DNA of 64,000 bases from TM7 phylum sp. oral taxon 349 (GCA_018127705.1 CP072328.1:434001-498000); one strand, 5' to 3'. Counted from the stretch's first letter, positions 17,889 through 26,855 are shown. Notes: generated by a model not told the origin, from the sequence alone. Program-made: numbers and translations.

Positions 17889-19376
17889 ATGAATTGGAGA
17901 ATTGTTGTCCGCTCGCTCAAGAATCGAGATATGCAAAAACGTCTGGGCATTGTGTTTGGCTTGATTGTTGCGTTTCGGTTTTTAGCGCATGTTCCAGTGC
18001 CGCTTGCGAATCCAACGGAATTAAAAAGTATCATTGAAGGCGTAGTGAGTAGCAGTGACTTTGGCGGCTTTTTGAACCTAATGAGCGGTGGTGCGCTGAG
18101 CCAGATTTCAATTGTACTTGTCGGCATGAGCCCGTTTATTACTGCAAGTATTATTACGCAGTTGCTAACGAAAGCGATTCCGAAACTTGAAGAGCTACAT
18201 AAAGACGGTGAGTCTGGACGGCGCAAAATCCAGCAATGGACGCGTATCGTGACAGTGCCGCTGGCTATTGTGCAATCAATTGCGTTCGTATACATTCTGC
18301 AGCAATCAGTACTCGCTGGATCAACTACCGGCAGTGCGCAGTCTACACCGTGGCAATGGGTGATAGCTGTCACGTCAATGACCGCCGGCTCAGTGCTTTT
18401 GATGTGGATCGGGGAATTAATGACAGAGCAAGGTATTGGTAACGGCATATCACTTGTGATCTTTGCTGGTATTATTAGTCAGTTGCCGACAACGTTTGGC
18501 ACACTTATCAGCTCGTTATTCTCGACAGCAAAAGGACAGCTTAGCGTGTTCGGCTGGTTTAATGTGCCAGTAGACCCGACGACATTTTGGCTCGTTTTAG
18601 CGATCGGCATTATCGGGTTGCTCCTGTTGTATATGCTCGTGAAGATCAACGAAGCGCAACGCGTTATCACTATCAATTATGCTAAGCGCGTGGCAGGCAA
18701 CACGAGCTATGGTGGAGTCAAGAGTATTTTGCCTGTCAAACTTATTGCTGCGGGCGTAATTCCGGTTATTTTCGCCGTTGCATTTCTCAGTCTGCCAGCG
18801 TTCGTCGGGCAGGTCATGAAAGTGATGCCGGGTGCTAATGCAACCGTCGCGAACAACTTGGTTAAATGGTTTCAGTCGCCAACCGCTAAAAACTTTGCTA
18901 ATGGCGACTGGACGGTGATGATTTATCCAGTATTATACTTTTTGCTCGTCATTGCGTTTACTTATTTCTATACCGGTATAGTGTTTAATGCAAATGAAAT
19001 CGCTGAAAACTTGCAGAAGCAGGGCGGTTTTATCGCGGGCGTGCGCCCTGGTGCGACGACTGAGAAGTATTTGAGTACGACTGTCAATCGCTTAGTATTG
19101 TTCGGCTCAATTGCGCTTGGCGTTATCGCGATTATGCCGTTTATTATGGATTATATTTTTGCGCAGCTTGGGCTGAGTATCTCGAATTTATCAATTGGCG
19201 GTACAGGACTACTTATCGTTGTGACGGTTGGGCTTGAGACGTTGCGCCAGGTCAACTCGCGGGCGTTGATGGTGACGTATGACGACTTTGATGTTGACGA
19301 ACTTGGCGGCAGTAATACAAAAAAGCGCCGCTTACTGAAGCTGAAATTCAGTAAACTTCGCCGTGCCAAAGGGTAG
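17889..19376 (+). CDS. secY: Protein translocase subunit SecY
   Basis: A 495-residue SecY, the ten-helix channel of the Sec translocon. The N-terminus (RSLKNRDMQKRLGIVFGLIV), the plug-helix region, the SGRRKIQQWTRI cytosolic loop and the EIAENLQKQGGFIAGVRPG segment with LVLFGS are characteristic. The C-terminus has a basic extension (KKRRLLKLKFSKLRRAKG). The ATG at 17889 is chosen by homology; a TATACT box near 17845 gives a leader of about 37 nt with GAGGG near the start. adk and map, common SecY neighbours, are absent here. SecE is encoded at 47217. Confidence 0.97.
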   Translation: MNWRIVVRSLKNRDMQKRLGIVFGLIVAFRFLAHVPVPLANPTELKSIIEGVVSSSDFGGFLNLMSGGALSQISIVLVGMSPFITASIITQLLTKAIPKLEELHKDGESGRRKIQQWTRIVTVPLAIVQSIAFVYILQQSVLAGSTTGSAQSTPWQWVIAVTSMTAGSVLLMWIGELMTEQGIGNGISLVIFAGIISQLPTTFGTLISSLFSTAKGQLSVFGWFNVPVDPTTFWLVLAIGIIGLLLLYMLVKINEAQRVITINYAKRVAGNTSYGGVKSILPVKLIAAGVIPVIFAVAFLSLPAFVGQVMKVMPGANATVANNLVKWFQSPTAKNFANGDWTVMIYPVLYFLLVIAFTYFYTGIVFNANEIAENLQKQGGFIAGVRPGATTEKYLSTTVNRLVLFGSIALGVIAIMPFIMDYIFAQLGLSISNLSIGGTGLLIVVTVGLETLRQVNSRALMVTYDDFDVDELGGSNTKKRRLLKLKFSKLRRAKG

Positions 19377-19487
19377 ATTTCTTGCTATACATAGGCATAT
19401 GTACGCGAATTGCGTGGTGCAGACGTTTTCTCTCGTAGCCTATTTACTTTTGCTACAACCTAGGCTATAATACCAAGCTGTATATCT

Positions 19488-19712
19488 ATGGCGAGTTCTA
19501 AGGAAGTTATCAAATTGCGCGGCAAGGTAGTGGAAGCACTGCCTAATACGCAATTCAAGGTAGAATTGGAGAACGGCCTAAGTATTATCGCTCACATTAG
19601 CGGCAAAATGCGCAAGCACTACATCCGCTTAGTCCCAGGCGATACTGTGGAAGTCGAGTTAACCCCATATGATCTCACTAAGGGTAGAATCGTATTCCGC
19701 GCACGTGATTAA
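19488..19712 (+). CDS. infA: Translation initiation factor IF-1
   Basis: A 74-residue S1/OB-fold protein with the IF-1 sequence pattern [20 protein letters not shown] and GRIVFRARD at the end. It blocks the A site of the 30S subunit during initiation. A TATAAT box near 19467 gives a leader of about 15 nt. It heads the infA-rpmJ-rpsM-rpsK-rpsD-rpoA-rplQ-rplM-rpsI operon. Confidence 0.97.
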   Translation: MASSKEVIKLRGKVVEALPNTQFKVELENGLSIIAHISGKMRKHYIRLVPGDTVEVELTPYDLTKGRIVFRARD

Positions 19713-19783
19713 TAACCGAAATCCGACCTGATATCATCGGATTTCATTAACGCAGGGTTTTTCCTGAAGGAGTTTGTACGCTC

Positions 19784-19900
19784 ATGAAAGTTCGTGCGAG
19801 TGTCAAAAAAATCAGCCCTGATGATCAGCTGGTTCGGCGCAAAGGCCGTCTCCGTGTCATCAACAAGAAAAAACCTAAAAATAAGCAAAGGCAGGGTTAA
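19784..19900 (+). CDS. rpmJ: 50S ribosomal protein bL36, zinc-free form
   Basis: A 38-residue bL36 beginning [11 protein letters not shown] and ending KNKQRQG. The CxxC...C...H zinc ligands of the standard form are replaced: there is no cysteine at all ([12 protein letters not shown] where ICRDCKIVRRKG is usual). This is the C-minus type that does not need zinc. The ribosome site AAGGAG lies about 10 nt upstream. It sits between infA and rpsM as in most bacteria. Confidence 0.95.
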   Translation: MKVRASVKKISPDDQLVRRKGRLRVINKKKPKNKQRQG

Positions 19901-19902
19901 GC

Positions 19903-20289
19903 ATGGCTCGAATTGCTGGGGTTGTCATCCCCGACGATAAGCAAGTGCAGGTGTCGCTCACGTATATCTACGGGATCGGATCGAAGTTTGCACGAGACAT
20001 CCTTGCGGCGGCAAAGATTGAGCCGACCACTCGGGTGAAAGATCTCACCGAGGCTGAAGAGCAGAAGCTTCGCGACATTATCGACAACGATTATGTAACC
20101 GAAGGCGATTTGCAACGCCTGGTGACAAATAATATTAAGCGTCTGAAAGACATCAATGCCTACCGTGGCTTGCGCCACAAGGCTGGTCTTCCAACTCGCG
20201 GTCAGCGTACTCGTACGAATGCACGGACTCGTAAGGGTAAGGCAATCGCCGTGGGTGGCGCGCAACCAAAAGCAGCAAGCAAGACTTGA
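19903..20289 (+). CDS. rpsM: 30S ribosomal protein uS13
   Basis: A 128-residue uS13 with [20 protein letters not shown], the IYGIG turn and the C-terminal [18 protein letters not shown] signature. It contacts tRNA and the 50S bridge in the 30S head. It starts 2 nt after rpmJ. Confidence 0.98.
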   Translation: MARIAGVVIPDDKQVQVSLTYIYGIGSKFARDILAAAKIEPTTRVKDLTEAEEQKLRDIIDNDYVTEGDLQRLVTNNIKRLKDINAYRGLRHKAGLPTRGQRTRTNARTRKGKAIAVGGAQPKAASKT

Positions 20290-20306
20290 TGAGGAAGGAT
20301 TAGATT

Positions 20307-20696
20307 ATGGCAGAAGCAAAATCTTCAAAGAAAAAGCAGCGCCGATCTGTCCCGAACGGTCAGCTGCATGTACAAGCAACATTTAACAATACAATTGTGA
20401 CATTTGCGGACAGTAAGGGCAATGCTCTTACTGCGTCGAGTGCTGGCGCATGTGGTTTTCGCGGCAGTAAAAAAGGTACCGCTTATGCTGCACAAATTGC
20501 TGCCGAGAAGGCGGCTGAAGCAGCCAAAAGTAGCTACGGCTTGCGCACGGTTGACGTTTTCGTCAAAGGCGTTGGTTTGGGTCGCGATGCGGCGATTCGT
20601 GCGCTCGGTACGTTTGATATCACAGTTAACAGTATCAAAGACGTGACTGGTGTTCCGCATGGCGGTGTCCGTCCACGAAAGGCAAGGAGGGCATAA
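20307..20696 (+). CDS. rpsK: 30S ribosomal protein uS11
   Basis: A 129-residue uS11 with NTIVTFADSKGNALTASSAG and the C-terminal DVTGVPHGGVRPRKARR. It forms part of the platform of the small subunit. The ribosome site GAGGAAGGA is upstream; the stop overlaps the rpsD start by one base. Confidence 0.98.
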   Translation: MAEAKSSKKKQRRSVPNGQLHVQATFNNTIVTFADSKGNALTASSAGACGFRGSKKGTAYAAQIAAEKAAEAAKSSYGLRTVDVFVKGVGLGRDAAIRALGTFDITVNSIKDVTGVPHGGVRPRKARRA

Positions 20697-21313
20697 TGGC
20701 ACGAGATAGAAGCCCAATAGTGAAGCAGAGTCGCCGCGAGGGCGTTGCGCTTCATCCGAAAGCGCATAAGATTCTTGCGCGCAAAAGTGGTATTCCGGGC
20801 GAACACGCGCATGGTCGCCAAGGTAAGCAGAGTATGTACGCTACGCAGCTGCGTGAAAAGCAGAAAGTGCGTCGCATGTATGGTTTGCTTGAAAAGCAAT
20901 TTGCAAAGTTGATGAACGAAGCGGTTCGCAAGCCGGGACTTGCTGGTGAAAACCTGCTGAAATTCCTGGAGCTGCGCTTAGATAACGCCGTATATCGCGC
21001 TGGTTTCGCAACGAGCCGCCGCCAAGCACGTCAGCTCGTGAGCCACGGGCATTTTGAGCTCAATGGCCGCCGTGTTGATATTCCGTCAATTCGCGTTAAA
21101 GCTGGCGATATTATTACCGTTCGTCCAAAGAGCGTCAAATCAGGCTATTTCACGAATATAAACGATATCTACAGCAATACGTCGCAAGTACCGCTTAGCT
21201 GGTTGACGGGTGATGTTAAAAAGCTGAAGATTGAGATCACTGGTACGCCGAAGCGCGAGGAAGCTGAAGCGGATATTAATGAGCAGCTAATTGTTGAGTA
21301 CTACTCACGCTAA
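20696..21313 (+). CDS. rpsD: 30S ribosomal protein uS4
   Basis: A 205-residue uS4 with an S4 RNA-binding domain (ELRLDNAVYRAGFATSRRQA and RQLVSHGHFELNGRRVDIPS). It nucleates 30S assembly. The N-terminal cysteine zinc knuckle of some S4 proteins is absent, again a zinc-free form. It is coupled to rpsK through TAATG. Confidence 0.97.
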   Translation: MARDRSPIVKQSRREGVALHPKAHKILARKSGIPGEHAHGRQGKQSMYATQLREKQKVRRMYGLLEKQFAKLMNEAVRKPGLAGENLLKFLELRLDNAVYRAGFATSRRQARQLVSHGHFELNGRRVDIPSIRVKAGDIITVRPKSVKSGYFTNINDIYSNTSQVPLSWLTGDVKKLKIEITGTPKREEAEADINEQLIVEYYSR

Positions 21314-21333
21314 AAAGGGTAAGGAGATATAAA

Positions 21334-22257
21334 ATGTCTAAAGTAATTCACAATCCAGCACTCGCTCAGATTATTGATAATAGCGAATTTTCGAGTACGT
21401 TTATCGTTGAGCCTCTGCATGTCAACTACGGTAACACACTCGGTAATAGCTTGCGCCGCGTGCTGCTTTCAAGTATCCGCGGTGGTGCCGTTGTGGCGTT
21501 TCGCATTGAGGGTGCCACGCACGAGTTTACGACTGTTCCGGGCATCAAAGAAGATGTCGTCGACATCATGCTAAACCTCAAAGGTGTGAATTTTCGTATT
21601 GCGACCGACGAGCCTATTGAGCTGCGTCTTGAGAAACACGGTGCGGGTGAAATCACTGCCGCTGATATTCAAGCGAATGCTGACGTTGAGGTAATGAACC
21701 CAGATCACGTCATCTGTACTGTTGACGATGACAGCCGAACGACCGTTTTTGACCTCGTGGTTGAATCCGGGCGTGGTTACCAAACGATTGAAGAGTCAAG
21801 CGAAAAGCGTTTGCACAGCGACATGATCGCTGTCGACGCGATGTTTAGTCCGGTAACGCGTGTGCGGTTTAAAGTTGATCCGACCCGCGTTGGTCAAGAG
21901 ACAAACCTTGACAAGTTGGAGCTTACGATCGAAACCGACGGTTCACTCACGCCACGCGAAGCGTTTGAAGAGGCCGCTGCGATTTTAGTAAATCAATATA
22001 GTGCATTGGCAGGCAGTACGAAAGTTGAAGCCGCTCCGGCGCTTGGCACTAAAGCTAAAGACGACGTAGACGAGCTTGATCGGTCAATTGAAGATCTAGG
22101 CTTGAGTGCTCGTACGGTAAACGCGCTTATTAACAATGGTATTCGCACGGTTCGCGACCTGGTTACGCTTAGCGAGCAAGACCTGCGTGACCTTAGAGGT
22201 TTTGGCAGCAAAGCACTTGACGAAGTTAAAGATAAATTAGCAGAATTGGAGCTCTAA
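21334..22257 (+). CDS. rpoA: RNA polymerase alpha subunit
   Basis: A 307-residue alpha subunit. The N-terminal dimerisation domain shows NYGNTLGNSLRRVLLSSIRG; the C-terminal domain (about 245-307) contains the helix-hairpin-helix NNGIRTVRDLVTLSEQDLR and LRGFGSKALDEVKDKL. It is slightly shorter than the E. coli protein. A good ribosome site (AAGGAGATATAAA) precedes the ATG. Confidence 0.98.
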   Translation: MSKVIHNPALAQIIDNSEFSSTFIVEPLHVNYGNTLGNSLRRVLLSSIRGGAVVAFRIEGATHEFTTVPGIKEDVVDIMLNLKGVNFRIATDEPIELRLEKHGAGEITAADIQANADVEVMNPDHVICTVDDDSRTTVFDLVVESGRGYQTIEESSEKRLHSDMIAVDAMFSPVTRVRFKVDPTRVGQETNLDKLELTIETDGSLTPREAFEEAAAILVNQYSALAGSTKVEAAPALGTKAKDDVDELDRSIEDLGLSARTVNALINNGIRTVRDLVTLSEQDLRDLRGFGSKALDEVKDKLAELEL

Positions 22258-22653
22258 ATGCATCGACACGGATATAAAGGGCGCAAGTTTGGTCGCGAAC
22301 GCGATCAGCGCAGAGCGCTTCTGAAAGGTCTAGCGACGAGCTTGGTGATGGAGGAGCGGATCGAAACGACGCTGCCAAAAGCCAAAGAGCTCGTGCGCTA
22401 CATTGAAAAGTTGATTACAAAGGCCAAAAAAGGTGATCTTGCAAATCGTCGCGCGGTTATTGCTGGGCTTAGCACACAAGCTGCTGCTGTTAAGCTAGTT
22501 GATCAAATTGCGCCTCAGCTAACTAGTCGCACCAGCGGACATGTTCGTGTTGAGCGTACACGGTTACGTGTGGGTGATGGCGCTCAGATGGCGGTTATTG
22601 AGTTTGTTGACGAGCTGGAAGATATGCCGAAGTCGGAAAAGGAGGCAAGGTAA
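22258..22653 (+). CDS. rplQ: 50S ribosomal protein bL17
   Basis: A 131-residue bL17 (MHRHGYKGRKFGRERDQRRA) that starts directly after the rpoA stop codon. It lies near the polypeptide exit tunnel. The stop overlaps the rplM start (TAATG). Confidence 0.97.
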   Translation: MHRHGYKGRKFGRERDQRRALLKGLATSLVMEERIETTLPKAKELVRYIEKLITKAKKGDLANRRAVIAGLSTQAAAVKLVDQIAPQLTSRTSGHVRVERTRLRVGDGAQMAVIEFVDELEDMPKSEKEAR

Positions 22654-23090
22654 TGGTAGATCGCACCTATAGTCAAAAACCAGCTGATGTCAGCCGGCGT
22701 TGGATCTTAATTGACGCTAAAGACGCGACGCTTGGACGCTTGTCAACCGAAATCGCTAAATATCTGATTGGTAAGTATAAGCCAACTTATACGCCGCACG
22801 TTGACGGTGGTGACTATGTTATTGTTATTAACGCCGCCGAAGTGCCGGTCACGGGTGACAAAGAAACCGATAAGATGTACTATCGTCACAGCGGATTTCC
22901 GGGTGGGCTTAAAGAAGCGCAGCTTAAAGAGCTACGCAAAAAGAGTCCAGAGAGTATTATTGAACTTGCGGTTAAAGGCATGTTGCCGAAAAATAAGCTC
23001 GCTGCAGATCGTTTAGCTCGACTGAAGATCTTTGCTGGAAGTGAGCATGCGCACGCCGCGCAAAAACCAGAGAAAGTAGAGGTTAACTAA
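22653..23090 (+). CDS. rplM: 50S ribosomal protein uL13
   Basis: A 145-residue uL13 with WILIDAKDATLGRLSTEIA and the VKGMLPKNKLAADRLARLKI region. It assembles early on 23S rRNA. Start and stop overlap with rplQ and rpsI by one base each, suggesting tight coupling. Confidence 0.97.
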   Translation: MVDRTYSQKPADVSRRWILIDAKDATLGRLSTEIAKYLIGKYKPTYTPHVDGGDYVIVINAAEVPVTGDKETDKMYYRHSGFPGGLKEAQLKELRKKSPESIIELAVKGMLPKNKLAADRLARLKIFAGSEHAHAAQKPEKVEVN

Positions 23091-23494
23091 TGGCTACAAA
23101 CACTGTACCATATGACTATGGGTTAGGTCGGCGCAAAAGCGCAACGGCACGCGCCCGTCTGATAGCCGGTAAGGGCAAGGTGACGATTAATGGTAAACTC
23201 GCCAGTGATTACTTATCAGGCAACAAAACGTTGCTTGCTGAGATCACCGATCCGCTTGCGCTCGTTGGCAAGCAAAAGGAATTTGATGTCAGCGTGCTCG
23301 TAAAAGGCGGTGGCCTAAGTGGGCAGGTTGACGCAATCAAGCAGGCAATTGCTAAAGCGATTACCGTCAGCGCGCCAGACTTGCGTTCTCCGCTGAAAAA
23401 AGCCGGTTTCATGAAGCGCGACCCGCGCGAAAAGGAGCGCAAAAAATACGGTTTACGCAGCGCCCGCAAGCGAGAGCAGTACTCAAAGCGCTAA
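23090..23494 (+). CDS. rpsI: 30S ribosomal protein uS9
   Basis: A 134-residue uS9 with GLGRRKSATARARLIAGKG and the C-terminal KKYGLRSARKREQYSKR tail that reaches P-site tRNA. It closes the infA-to-rpsI operon, which ends with a terminator. Confidence 0.98.
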   Translation: MATNTVPYDYGLGRRKSATARARLIAGKGKVTINGKLASDYLSGNKTLLAEITDPLALVGKQKEFDVSVLVKGGGLSGQVDAIKQAIAKAITVSAPDLRSPLKKAGFMKRDPREKERKKYGLRSARKREQYSKR

Positions 23495-23528
23495 AGGCTT
23501 TCCGTACTACTCCGTCCAGCGAACTTAC

Positions 23529-23562
23529 AAAAAACCGCTTCTGCAGGCAGGAGTGGTTTTTT
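23529..23562 (+). terminator. Terminator after rpsI
   Basis: AAAAAACCGCTT (23529-23540) pairs with GAGTGGTTTTTT (23551-23562) around a 10-nt loop, allowing G-U pairs. Confidence 0.8.
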
Positions 23563-23573
23563 CGTAACTATGA

Positions 23574-23579
23574 TATAAT
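23574..23579 (+). promoter_or_regulatory. -10 box of the trpS leader transcript
   Basis: TATAAT lies 6 nt upstream of the ATG of the small leader ORF, so the leader peptide would be translated from a leaderless transcript. Confidence 0.65.
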
Positions 23580-23585
23580 AGGTGC

Positions 23586-23657
23586 ATGGTATTATCACAA
23601 ATCACATTCGCTTGGCGCACCGGCACGTTATGTGGCGGTTTGCTCTGTGCTTTGTAG
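23586..23657 (+). CDS. Possible 23-residue leader peptide with one Trp
   Basis: A short ORF, MVLSQITFAW then RTGTLCGGLLCAL and TAG. Codon 10 is TGG (23613-23615), the only tryptophan codon. It sits between a -10 box and a terminator, 152 bp upstream of trpS. The segment TGTGGCGG (23631-23638) downstream of the Trp codon is complementary to CCGCCACA (23684-23691) in the terminator 5' arm. That is the arrangement of a transcription attenuator in which a ribosome stalled at Trp would favour antitermination. One Trp codon rather than a run is weak evidence, and no competing 1:2 stem was found. Confidence 0.45.
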   Translation: MVLSQITFAWRTGTLCGGLLCAL

Positions 23658-23680
23658 ATGATTTCTAAAAATTACTGATC

Positions 23681-23711
23681 AGCCCGCCACACAATCGGCG
23701 GGCTTGGCTTT
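23681..23711 (+). terminator. Terminator of the trpS leader (possible attenuator)
   Basis: AGCCCGCC (23681-23688) and GGCGGGCT (23697-23704) form a perfect 8-bp stem with an 8-nt loop, followed by TGGCTTTTTTGG. The 5' arm can alternatively pair with 23631-23638. Confidence 0.75.
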
Positions 23712-23792
23712 TTTGGTTTTATTGTTCAGCGGTTAATCAGGTTGCCGCGCAGCACTACTGGAGCCGATTATTTTTCTAATAAAAATACCTGT

Positions 23793-23798
23793 TATAAT
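23793..23798 (+). promoter_or_regulatory. Second promoter -10 box, proximal to trpS
   Basis: TATAAT ends 11 nt before the trpS ATG and is followed by AGGAG. It would allow trpS transcription independent of the leader and terminator upstream. Confidence 0.55.
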
Positions 23799-23809
23799 AG
23801 GAGTTACTT

Positions 23810-24856
23810 ATGACTAAACCCGTTATTCTCACTGGCGTTCGCGCCAACAATGATTTGCACATCGGCAATTATTTTGGCGCGATACTGCCGATTATTGACA
23901 TGGCGCGGCGCCGCTCGGCTGAGTATACTGTTAATTTGTTTATTCCCGATTTGCATAGTTTTACGACGCCGATTGATCACAGCCAACTGTTTGATAGCAT
24001 TATGAACAATGCTCGCGTCTACACGGCGGCCGGCTTACCGCTTGATGACGATGCAATTCAGCTGTACCGCCAAAGCTACGTGCCAGCGCATAGCGAATTG
24101 ACGATTATTCTTAATAATTTTGTCGGTTTCGGCGAGATGGAGCGTATGACACAGTTCAAAGATAAGTCAGCAAAGCTGTCAAATGATCGCGTGTCGGTCG
24201 GCTTGTTTGACTATCCTGTGTTAATGGCGAGCGATATTTTGCTTTATAATGCCATGTATGTTCCGGTCGGCGATGACCAAACGCAGCATTTGGAGATTAC
24301 GCGTGATATTGCTGAGCGTATGAATCATAAGTTTGGCGAATTGTTTACCGTGCCAGAACCGGTTGCAAAACAACATCAATTTTTTGGTAAAGACCAGGGC
24401 TTGCGCATCAAAGACTTGCAAAATCCTACGAAAAAAATGAGTAAATCGGACGAAACAGGCAAGGGTGTGATTTTCTTAAGCGATACGCCGGATGCTGCGC
24501 GTAAAAAAATCATGTCGGCAGCAACCGATTCGCTTGGGCGGGTGCATTACGATAAAGATGCGCAGCCTGGTATCAGCAATTTGTTAGAAATTTTGACGCT
24601 TGTACGCCAGGCAAACGGCCGTGTGGTCTCATTAAGGCAGACTGTTGACGAATTCACCGGATTAGAACGTTACGGCGAATTCAAAAAAATTGTTGCAGAT
24701 GAGATGGCGGAATTTCTCGCGGACTTCCAAGCACGCTTGGCGCAGGTCGACAACGATGTTATTTTGCGCAAACTCAAATCATCTGAAATCACCGCTAGCC
24801 AAACCGCCAGCCAAACACTTTTGCGCGTGCAAAAAGCTGTCGGATTGAGGCGCTAA
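23810..24856 (+). CDS. trpS: Tryptophan-tRNA ligase
   Basis: A 348-residue class I aminoacyl-tRNA synthetase. The HIGH motif is HIGN (17-20) and the KMSKS motif is KMSKS (209-213). The MERMTQFKDKS and GDDQTQHLEITRDIA segments are typical of TrpRS. It charges tRNA-Trp, whose gene is at 39217. The stop overlaps the start of the pseudouridine synthase gene (TAATG). A leader ORF with a Trp codon and a terminator precede the gene. Confidence 0.97.
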   Translation: MTKPVILTGVRANNDLHIGNYFGAILPIIDMARRRSAEYTVNLFIPDLHSFTTPIDHSQLFDSIMNNARVYTAAGLPLDDDAIQLYRQSYVPAHSELTIILNNFVGFGEMERMTQFKDKSAKLSNDRVSVGLFDYPVLMASDILLYNAMYVPVGDDQTQHLEITRDIAERMNHKFGELFTVPEPVAKQHQFFGKDQGLRIKDLQNPTKKMSKSDETGKGVIFLSDTPDAARKKIMSAATDSLGRVHYDKDAQPGISNLLEILTLVRQANGRVVSLRQTVDEFTGLERYGEFKKIVADEMAEFLADFQARLAQVDNDVILRKLKSSEITASQTASQTLLRVQKAVGLRR

Positions 24857-26034
24857 TGAAAGTCACCGCAAGCGACCTATTAGCGATTTTGCGCCGGTTT
24901 AACGTGGCAACTGACGATAATGTGCCGCGCCATATTGATCAGATTAACGTCACGAATCCTAGCCCAATTAATTGGCTTGTTTCGTTTCGGTTTGATCGCA
25001 AGTGCTTTTTTGTCCTATTTGATGAGACCGCTGAGGACCGTGAGTCGTATATCATGCGGCAGATATTCACTGCAAAGAGCGACGCCGAAGGGGTGCTTTA
25101 TGAAAATCCGACAAGTGATCTGACAACTTACGGCTTACCGTTCAAAGGTAAAGATTTATATCTGTTTCAGTTAACGAGTAGTAAACGCCGTCTTGATGTC
25201 GTGCTCGCTGAGCGCCATCCTGAATATAGCCGTAGTACATGGCAAAAATATATTAAATCTGGTAATATTTTTGTTAATAATTCGCCCGCTAAAAGCCCGA
25301 AGCAAGAAGTTACCGAAGCAGATCGGATTGAAATTAATCTACCGAGTGCGGCAGATTACAGCAACCAGGCACTTCCGATTTTGTACATAGATGACAATGT
25401 TATCGTCATTAATAAGCCGGCAGGGATTTTGACGCACAGTAAGGGTGCACTGAACGACGAATTTACGGTCGCTGACTTTTTTCGGCGTTATACTACTGTT
25501 GGACTGAATACGAACCGCCCCGGCATCGTCCACCGGCTTGACCGCGACACGAGCGGCGTACTAATCGGTGCGCGAACGCCGGAATCGGCAGCGCGGCTTA
25601 AAAAACAATTTGCCGAACGTAAAACGAAAAAATATTACCTAGCGATCGTGGACGGCATACTGAAGCAGCCGCATGCAAAAATCGACGTTCCGCTCGGCCG
25701 CAATCCTGCTGCTCCGAGCATCTGGCGTCCAGGCGTAAATGGCAAGCCTGCGCAAACGGTATATAAGGCGCTTGCACACCGCGACGGCAAAAGCCTCGTT
25801 TTGCTTCGCCCGCTTACTGGACGCACCCACCAACTGCGCGTGCATTTGCGGCATGTCGGCGCGCCGATCACTGGCGACCGCGTGTACGGCGTGCCAGCCG
25901 CGCGGCTATTTTTGCATGCGTATTCCCTTGAAATCACTATCGCGCCAGGCGACCGCCGCACATTCACCGCGCCGATTCCGCGCGAGTTCATTGAGCTATT
26001 TCCAGAGGCGAATGATGTCGACCTTGCTATTTGA
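24856..26034 (+). CDS. RluD-type pseudouridine synthase with N-terminal extension
   Basis: A 392-residue protein. The C-terminal about 275 residues form an RluA/RluD-type pseudouridine synthase: an S4-like domain (RRLDVVLAERHPEYSRSTWQ), then the catalytic HRLDRDTSG (226-234, aspartate 229), then RTHQLRVHLRHVGAPITGD. The first about 110 residues precede the S4 domain and are not part of the normal family; they look like a small alpha/beta domain with VSFRFDRKCFFVLF and I do not recognise them. The target is a uridine in rRNA or tRNA. It is coupled to trpS by a 1-nt overlap and overlaps the next gene by 23 nt. Confidence 0.9.
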   Translation: MKVTASDLLAILRRFNVATDDNVPRHIDQINVTNPSPINWLVSFRFDRKCFFVLFDETAEDRESYIMRQIFTAKSDAEGVLYENPTSDLTTYGLPFKGKDLYLFQLTSSKRRLDVVLAERHPEYSRSTWQKYIKSGNIFVNNSPAKSPKQEVTEADRIEINLPSAADYSNQALPILYIDDNVIVINKPAGILTHSKGALNDEFTVADFFRRYTTVGLNTNRPGIVHRLDRDTSGVLIGARTPESAARLKKQFAERKTKKYYLAIVDGILKQPHAKIDVPLGRNPAAPSIWRPGVNGKPAQTVYKALAHRDGKSLVLLRPLTGRTHQLRVHLRHVGAPITGDRVYGVPAARLFLHAYSLEITIAPGDRRTFTAPIPREFIELFPEANDVDLAI

Positions 26035-26845
26035 AAGCACAACGAAACAGCAGCTTGACGCGCTCGCCGCTGACTTGCCGCAATCAACATTGCTAACTGG
26101 CGCTGACGGCGCTGGATTGCTCACTGCTGCAAAGTATGTCGCTGGTGCAAATATTGCCGCAATAATTCAACCGACCGATAAAGATGGCACCGTTGCTCCT
26201 GCGGGCTTGATTAAGCTTGATGCGATTCACCAGCTACGCCAGCAGGCGAGGGGACGAGCTGCTGTGCGAACGATTTTTATCATTGATGATGCCGACCGTA
26301 TGAATCACCGGGCGCAGAATGCATTTTTGAAATTGCTTGAAGAACCAACGTCGCACGTTCACTTTATTCTAACGTCGCACAAACCGCATTTGCTGCTCGC
26401 TACGATTTTGTCGCGCGTAGAACGTTTTAGTATTAGACCAATTTCGTTACATCAAACACGCCAACTGCTTAAGCTGCTTGGCGTCAATGACCCGCGTACA
26501 GAGCAACAGCTTTTGTTTTTAGCATCTAGAAAGCCCGCTGCGCTTACACGGCTCGCACGCGACCCAGTGAATCTAGAGAAAATTGGTGATATCATGCGCG
26601 ATGCGCAGCAGTTCATTCGCGAATCAAACTATCAACGTGCTGCGATTGCTATGCGTTACACTGATCGACGGGCGGCACAGCAACTATTATCGTACTGTCT
26701 CGCAATCATTACGCATACGTTGCACCGTAATCCGTCGCGCAGTCTTATTTATAAAAGCGAGTATATCGCCGACGCATACGAACGAATCGCTGTCAACGGG
26801 AATGTACGCTTGCAGCTTGTTGCTCTGGTTCTGTCAATGGTATAA
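26012..26845 (+). CDS. holB: DNA polymerase III delta-prime subunit
   Basis: A 277-residue clamp-loader AAA+ protein. The RTIFIIDDADRMNHRAQNAF segment followed by LKLLEEPTSHVHFIL is the delta-prime/gamma signature. The P-loop is degenerate (GADGAGLL in place of GxxGxGKT), as expected of a delta-prime subunit that does not bind ATP productively. The zinc-binding cysteines of many clamp-loader subunits are absent. Start: ATG at 26012 or 26015, inside the end of the pseudouridine synthase gene. The protein is short relative to the usual about 330 residues, with an abbreviated collar domain. Confidence 0.85.
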   Translation: MMSTLLFESTTKQQLDALAADLPQSTLLTGADGAGLLTAAKYVAGANIAAIIQPTDKDGTVAPAGLIKLDAIHQLRQQARGRAAVRTIFIIDDADRMNHRAQNAFLKLLEEPTSHVHFILTSHKPHLLLATILSRVERFSIRPISLHQTRQLLKLLGVNDPRTEQQLLFLASRKPAALTRLARDPVNLEKIGDIMRDAQQFIRESNYQRAAIAMRYTDRRAAQQLLSYCLAIITHTLHRNPSRSLIYKSEYIADAYERIAVNGNVRLQLVALVLSMV

Positions 26846-26855
26846 TAGCGACAGT

